Origin: CAYQAJ01 sp964415245 | GTDB lineage: Bacteria; Planctomycetota; Planctomycetia; Pirellulales; Pirellulaceae | Assembly (NCBI GenBank): GCA_964415245.1 | Contig: CAYQAJ010000254.1 | Span: forward strand, 1-7,395 | Length of the DNA stretch: 7,395 bases | Direction of reading: 5' to 3' | Shown: piece after piece, positions 3,933-7,395 of the stretch | How positions within the stretch are numbered: position 1 is the stretch's first letter | Layout: each line of letters opens with the position of its first letter | Made by a program: the position numbers and the translations under genes | The notes under the pieces: model-generated | What the model was told of the DNA's origin: nothing | The model's input: the letters and a program-made list of their open reading frames with translations, nothing else | Databases searched by the model: none

Positions 3933-6374
3933 CTACGGCGTTGGCTCATCCTTGGCAGGCTGCGGCGTTGGCTCATGCTCGGCAGGGTGGGGCGTGGTCG
4001 ACGAGTCGGCAGGCTGCGGCAGTTCTTTATAGATAATCAACCCGGCGCTCAGCCGGTCGCGCCACCGCTGGGCACTGGTCCTGCGCCGCGCCTCGGGCAC
4101 TTCCGGTCGGTACGAGAGTGTAAAGCCGGTAGTTCGCCAAAGCGTCACGTAGCTGAGCACGCGGAAGTCGAGCGATTCGTTGCTGAGGTGTTCGACCAGC
4201 GCCGCGGCGCCGCCCTCTTTCAATTGCTCGGGCGAATACCCTCGAAGAATGCGGAACAGTTCCGCGGCATCGTCACGGCGCAGCGTATCGAGCGCCGAGC
4301 GCACCTGCGCGGAAGATTCCGGGCCGCGTGCCAACGCGTCCTGGACCGAGTCGTAGTGAACGTTCCAGAACGACTTGTAAAGCTCGTCGTTAAACACCTC
4401 GACCACCGGCTCGTGAATCCCTAGGTACGACAGGCACCGCACGGCCAGCGAACGCACTTCCACCTGACGATGCGTGGTTTGCTCCCTGAGCGATACGACG
4501 AGCGGGCGCTCGACATCCAACAGCGGCTCCAGCGTCTGCGCGGCCAGTCGTTCAATACCGTAGTCGCGCGGCTCGAGCCAGGAGGGGAGCTCGCTTGGAC
4601 TTTCTTCCACCGCGGGTTGATTGCCCACCAACCGCAGCGCGTGGTCCGCTTCGACAATGAAGGTGTCGGGGCCTTCGCGCCACTCGACCTGGCCGCTGCG
4701 CGCGAGAAGCTGAACGATCGGCACGGATGGGACGGATTCCGGGTCGGATCCCGGCTCGCGATACAGTTTGACTTCGACGGCAACGGCCGAGTCCGCGTCA
4801 ACGAAAGTCGCTACGCCCCGGCGGTTCCCGAGTACCAGCTCGATGCTCGTTCCGGCGCGTCCCAACGTCGGTACGAGAATCGCATCGCCGTAGATCAGCG
4901 TGAGACGCGACATGGCGCCGTCGTCCGGCCGATCGAGCTGCAACAGCGTGGGACCGGGCACCGTCAACTGGAAGCCCGAGGTTAGCACGAGTTGCGGCCG
5001 AAACGTCGGTGGGGCCAGCAAGCGGTCGCCCGATACTAACGGCGCGTGCGTCTCCAGCCGTCGCCATTCGCCGCCGACGCCGGCCCGCGCCAACACTTGA
5101 AAGTCGGAAGAATACCGTCCCACGTCGATGCGCGGCGCGGACGCCAGGGCAGCACCGCCGGTAGCGGGCCCTTCGCCGCCACGCGCACCGGCCCCGACAG
5201 CGTCGGCGGGCGGCACCGCCGGAAGCGTTACCGACTCGGGTTCCCGGTTGAGCGAACCCGTCGCATCCGCGCCATCGGTTTCGACGTTCGCGCCATTTGC
5301 CAGCCCGGCGGGAGCCGGTGCCGTGTCTCGGCCCGATCCGTCGCGGCGCAGGTTTGCGGCTTCGGGCAACTCATCGTCTACTAACGCGGGACCTGTCTCG
5401 GCCCCGGTGCGAGCGTCCTTGTCGACGCCATCATCCGCCGCTCGACCGGCGCTCCCCTCGTCGGCGGACTGATCATCGCCGTCGATCTTGCCGGACGAAG
5501 TGCCGGGGAAAAGCCTCTCGCCACCCGGCGACGACTTCGAACCGTTGGCGGCGTCCTTGCCCGGTTTGGTCGCCGCCGAGTCGCTCGGTGCAGTGCCTTG
5601 GTTCTGTCCCGAGCCGTCGGCTACCTCTTGTTGCTTCGGCGCGAACAGCGATCCCAAAAGCGGGTGCGTTTCGTCGAGTGGCCCGAGAGCCAGCAGCGTG
5701 ACGCCCACGAGCACGAACGCGAGCACGACACTAATCGCCAGCGGCAGGATGCGCGAACGTCGGCCCGCCTTCAGGTAGTCGGGCACCTGGGGCGTGGCTC
5801 GCGTCACCTTGGAATCAGCCGGGGCGGAACTCGAGTGCTTGCCGCCTGCGCCGTGCGAGTTATCGCCGCTGGAAGAGCCAGGCGATTGCGTCCCATCGGC
5901 CAAAGCAGCACCGTGCGCGCCGTCGGCACGAACTGCCCTGCGACCGTCTCCCGCCTCTTCGGCCCCATCGCCGTCCGAGGTTTGCAGCAGCATCGAACCG
6001 ATGCGATAGACGCGGTCACGCACGCCGGGCGGTACGACAGCCGGCTCACCCAGAACCAGGGTGAGAATCTGGTGGCACGCGGCAACCTCGGCCAGGTGCA
6101 CGTCCGACTCGAGACACACCTTTTCCAGATCGGGGACGCGGTCGGAGGGGAGCGTGTTATCGAGGTACTCGGCCACGGTGTTGGGATCCAACCCCATGCC
6201 CTTGCCTTCCAGGCGCGGGGCGCCGAGGCGCAGCCGTCGCGTGGCGCCGCGAATGCGATGGACCAGGCCGCTGGCGAACTCGCTCTCTTCGATCTTGCTT
6301 GCCAACATCTGCGCGTCGGCAGGCTCGAGTATCTCGTCCAGGTAGGCCAACATCGTGCGGAGCGTCAGTCGCAT
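3933..6374 (-). CDS. Large single-pass membrane protein with anti-sigma-like N-terminus, FecR-like domain and helical-repeat C-terminus
   Basis: The product has 813 residues. I place the start at 6372-6374 (MRLTLRTMLAYLDEILEP) because GGAG lies 9 nt upstream; the frame is open to an ATG at 6488, but that extension looks non-coding. Residues 1-130 hold two motifs like those of short anti-sigma factors, AYLDEIL (10-16) and VAEYLDNTLP (67-76), then Cys87, His93, Cys100 and His101, a degenerate Cys/His cluster. A Ser/Gly/Asp-rich stretch leads to a transmembrane helix at about 209-230, with arginines just before it, which predicts the N-terminus in the cytoplasm. Residues 242-412 are a low-complexity acidic linker. 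Residues 417-587 look FecR-like (LVSGDRLLAPP, GFQLTVPGPTLLQL, LIYGDAILVP). Residues 597-782 are helical and HEAT-like, and the tail repeats a Pro-rich 9-mer. I infer a transmembrane signalling or surface-sensing role; the ligand and any sigma partner are unknown. Confidence 0.88.
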   Translation of the reverse strand: MRLTLRTMLAYLDEILEPADAQMLASKIEESEFASGLVHRIRGATRRLRLGAPRLEGKGMGLDPNTVAEYLDNTLPSDRVPDLEKVCLESDVHLAEVAACHQILTLVLGEPAVVPPGVRDRVYRIGSMLLQTSDGDGAEEAGDGRRAVRADGAHGAALADGTQSPGSSSGDNSHGAGGKHSSSAPADSKVTRATPQVPDYLKAGRRSRILPLAISVVLAFVLVGVTLLALGPLDETHPLLGSLFAPKQQEVADGSGQNQGTAPSDSAATKPGKDAANGSKSSPGGERLFPGTSSGKIDGDDQSADEGSAGRAADDGVDKDARTGAETGPALVDDELPEAANLRRDGSGRDTAPAPAGLANGANVETDGADATGSLNREPESVTLPAVPPADAVGAGARGGEGPATGGAALASAPRIDVGRYSSDFQVLARAGVGGEWRRLETHAPLVSGDRLLAPPTFRPQLVLTSGFQLTVPGPTLLQLDRPDDGAMSRLTLIYGDAILVPTLGRAGTSIELVLGNRRGVATFVDADSAVAVEVKLYREPGSDPESVPSVPIVQLLARSGQVEWREGPDTFIVEADHALRLVGNQPAVEESPSELPSWLEPRDYGIERLAAQTLEPLLDVERPLVVSLREQTTHRQVEVRSLAVRCLSYLGIHEPVVEVFNDELYKSFWNVHYDSVQDALARGPESSAQVRSALDTLRRDDAAELFRILRGYSPEQLKEGGAAALVEHLSNESLDFRVLSYVTLWRTTGFTLSYRPEVPEARRRTSAQRWRDRLSAGLIIYKELPQPADSSTTPHPAEHEPTPQPAKDEPTP
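3936..3989. repeat. 27-bp direct repeat (two copies) at the 3' end of the large gene
   Basis: CGGCGTTGGCTCAT recurs at 3936-3949 and 3963-3976, the start of a 27-bp unit. In frame it encodes the C-terminal tail HPAEHEPTP followed by QPAKDEPTP, two copies of a 9-residue Pro-rich unit that ends at the stop codon. Confidence 0.85.
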
Positions 6375-6383
6375 GGTCGTCGA

Positions 6384-6387
6384 CTCC
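6384..6387 (-). promoter_or_regulatory. Shine-Dalgarno deciding the start of the large membrane protein
   Basis: GGAG on the minus strand lies 9 nt before the ATG at 6372-6374 and supports the 813-residue product over an upstream in-frame ATG at 6488. Confidence 0.45.
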
Positions 6388-6494
6388 AGTGCGGCGAATC
6401 GCGCAATAAGCCCGTACGGCGCCGCAGCGCCGCCAGTCCATCCTCTATCTTCTAATAGTGCCGAAGAGAAGCGGTTTTCGTACCGCACCAGGTG

Positions 6495-6546
6495 GTGTTC
6501 CGCCGACTAGCCTCACCGGCCGTCATGGTCCCGGGTGGCGGAACAC
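6495..6546. promoter_or_regulatory. Perfect 10-bp inverted repeat upstream of the large gene
   Basis: GTGTTCCGCC (6495-6504) and GGCGGAACAC (6537-6546) are exact reverse complements separated by 32 nt, about 120 nt before the start of the large gene. Each arm contains GGAAC, which resembles an ECF sigma -35 element, but I see no convincing -10 at the right distance. It could be a two-site operator, a leader hairpin or the mark of a small mobile element. Confidence 0.5.
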
Positions 6547-6671
6547 TAGACGATGACGCCCTTTAAGCACAAGGCCGCCGGGTCCCAAGCGGCCCCAAAG
6601 CTGCCGCCGGGCTCCTGCGATTCAGGTGCGGACGGCGATCCAGAGGCGGACGCGGCGACGCGGCGAGTGTT

Positions 6672-6706
6672 CCGATCCCCGACCTCCGACCTTCAACCTT
6701 CGACGC
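6672..6706. repeat. Degenerate heptanucleotide tandem repeat across the stop codon of the small gene
   Basis: Plus-strand units are CCGATCC (6672-6678), CCGACCT (6679-6685), CCGACCT (6686-6692), TCAACCT (6693-6699) and TCGACGC (6700-6706). The fourth unit supplies the TCA that is the minus-strand TGA stop at 6693-6695. The period is the same as in the 82-113 array but the sequence is unrelated. Confidence 0.75.
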
Positions 6707-7175
6707 CGTCTCCATGGCGCCGAGGCCCGCTCGCCCCCGGCAATGCCAGCAGAGCCAACAGGGAGATAAGAATCTCGAGGGCGGCGACCACCATCGGGTG
6801 GGGAAGAGGCGCTGCGGCTGGTCGCGGGGCGGACGCTTGCAGGCGCCAGTCGGTCATTCGCTCCCAGCCATCGACCGTGCGGCGCCACATCCCGGTGCCG
6901 GCCGAGCGGCCCCCCTTGTCGGCGATTCCCCGCGCCGCGCTTTCCCGCGCAGTGCCTTCCCGCGCAGTGCCTTCCCGCACAGCGCTTTCCCGCATAGCGC
7001 TTTCCCGCACAGCGCTTTCCCGCACAGCGCTTTCCCGCGCAGCGTCGTTCGCTTTCTGAGCACCGAGCGATACGACAAGTGTGGAAGCAAACAGCACGCT
7101 CGCTATCAGCGCGGAGGCCTTTCGCACCACTACAGAAGTCACGCCTATTACCGGTCTCTCGAATGTCGTGCCCAT
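6693..7175 (-). CDS. Small predicted membrane/exported protein with pentapeptide-type repeats
   Basis: With the ATG at 7173-7175 the product has 160 residues. Residues about 19-39 are a hydrophobic helix after RK (ALIASVLFASTLVVSLGA), a signal peptide or anchor. Residues 46-80 are seven 5-mers of the form RES(A/T)(V/M/A), highly charged and probably helical or disordered. Residues 95-112 hold a Trp-rich stretch (MWRRTVDGWERMTDWRL), and 126-146 form a second hydrophobic helix (HPMVVAALEILISLLALLAL). The Trp-rich motif followed by an HP...VVAAL helix resembles small planctomycete proteins I recall, which supports a real gene. I cannot name a function. No Shine-Dalgarno is visible at 7175; alternative GTG starts just inside would still keep the hydrophobic helix, so the start is uncertain. 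The large membrane protein follows 318 nt downstream on the same strand. Confidence 0.65.
   Translation of the reverse strand: MGTTFERPVIGVTSVVVRKASALIASVLFASTLVVSLGAQKANDAARESAVRESAVRESAMRESAVREGTAREGTARESAARGIADKGGRSAGTGMWRRTVDGWERMTDWRLQASAPRPAAAPLPHPMVVAALEILISLLALLALPGASGPRRHGDGVEG
6941..7045. repeat. 15-bp minisatellite, seven copies, inside the small gene
   Basis: Seven contiguous 15-bp units of the type TTTCCCGCACAGCGC start at 6941, 6956, 6971, 6986, 7001, 7016 and 7031, with a degenerate eighth at 6926-6940. Units differ at one to three bases. Copy number changes would be in frame, adding or removing five residues each. All three minus-strand frames stay open across it, which explains overlapping spurious frames rich in Cys-Gly-Lys or Lys-Ala-Leu. 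Confidence 0.93.
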
Positions 7176-7395
7176 AAAGCGGTGCCAGCGCGGCAAACGA
7201 TTGGGAGGGTGTACGATCGGGTGAGACGGAGACTTGGCGATCCGGCCGGCGACGACGTTCGCTTCGGCAACTGTCGGACTGTGTCGCCGCAGCCGCACGA
7301 GGCGCGCATCGCGGAGGGCAGGCAGAAAAGTCGGCCGCACTTTTGCGGGGCAGGCTTTCCAGCCTGCCGTCGGTGCGATCAGCGCATTTCACCCG
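7176..7395. other. 220 nt upstream of the small gene, to the window edge
   Basis: I see no supported gene. A minus-strand frame runs open through it, in frame with the small gene, but encodes a basic, Pro-rich sequence without motifs. It contains the hairpin at 7349-7368. No clear promoter for the small gene was found. Confidence 0.4.
7349..7368. repeat. REP-like palindromic hairpin
   Basis: GGCAGGCT (7349-7356) and AGCCTGCC (7361-7368) form a perfect 8-bp stem around a 4-nt loop (TTCC on plus, GGAA on minus). Palindromes of this core are, to my recollection, scattered between genes in planctomycete genomes, so I list it as a repetitive element; the window has only one full copy. It could also act as a transcript-end hairpin, but no U tract follows on either strand. 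Confidence 0.55.

Larger units (their letters stand above)
6375..6692 (-). other. 318-nt gap between the small membrane-protein gene and the large gene
   Basis: No convincing gene is seen. It holds part of a period-7 array at the stop of the small gene (6672-6706), a perfect 10-bp inverted repeat (6495-6546) and the GGAG ribosome binding site (6384-6387) of the large gene. I could not place a confident promoter. Confidence 0.5.

Noticed and set aside
5598..6455. Plus-strand open frame (285 codons) opposite the N-terminal part of the large membrane protein
   Set aside because: No ribosome binding site or domain; the minus-strand frame has a transmembrane helix and family-like motifs.
6941..7045. 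CRISPR array
   Set aside because: The units are contiguous 15-mers with no spacers and lie inside a coding frame.
6553..7059. Plus-strand open frame across the 15-bp repeats
   Set aside because: The repeat unit keeps frames open; the product is a Ser/Arg/Ala repeat with no flanking motif, unlike the minus-strand product with two hydrophobic helices.
7170..7190. Sigma-54-like TGGCAC before the small gene
   Set aside because: The -12 half is wrong (TG where GC is needed at the fixed spacing) and it would overlap the start codon.
7176..7340. N-terminal extension of the small membrane protein to an ATG at 7340
   Set aside because: The added 55 residues are basic and Pro-rich and would bury the apparent signal helix inside the protein.
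6622..7392. Minus-strand open frame rich in Cys-Ala-Gly-Lys-Arg repeats
   Set aside because: It is the same 15-bp repeat read in another frame; its flanks are basic and without motifs or membrane helices.

Overview
The window reads as part of a GC-rich chromosome of a Planctomycete, probably of the Pirellulales. The grounds are the first 27 residues of an RNase E/G-family protein at the left edge, whose opening resembles planctomycete homologues I recall, a large transmembrane FecR-like protein of a planctomycete-looking type, and several short intergenic repeats. The taxonomic call rests on recollection of families, not on a search. Every gene I can support lies on the minus strand, so transcription runs from high to low coordinates. 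The long open frames on the plus strand look like shadows.

Right part (7395 to 6375): a REP-like hairpin at the edge; a small predicted membrane protein (start near 7175, stop 6693) carrying a 7-copy, 15-bp tandem repeat that encodes a pentapeptide array; then a roughly 320-nt gap with a period-7 repeat at the stop codon and a perfect 10-bp inverted repeat.

Centre (6374 to 3933): one large gene for an 813-residue single-pass membrane protein. It has an anti-sigma-like N-terminal region, a transmembrane helix, a long low-complexity linker, a FecR-like beta-rich domain and a helical-repeat-like C-terminus. A 512-nt gap follows, holding a possible terminator hairpin and a candidate sigma-70-type promoter facing the next genes.

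Left part (3420 to 1): a probable operon in the order hpf (short ribosome hibernation factor), PTS EIIA of the fructose/nitrogen class, HPr, PTS Enzyme I, and the first 27 codons of an RNase E/G gene. Phosphate would flow from PEP to EI His191, HPr His19 and EIIA His69. No membrane EIIB/EIIC is present here, so this looks like a regulatory phosphorelay of the PTS-Ntr kind, placed between a ribosome-hibernation gene and an RNA-turnover gene. The gap before ptsI holds two tight stem-loops and no clear Shine-Dalgarno. The gap between ptsI and the RNase gene is almost wholly made of two short tandem-repeat arrays with periods of 9 and 7.

The most notable signals are the four kinds of short-period tandem arrays at or near gene boundaries, the architecture of the large membrane protein, and the hpf-PTS-RNase gene order. 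None of these proves a new system on sequence alone.
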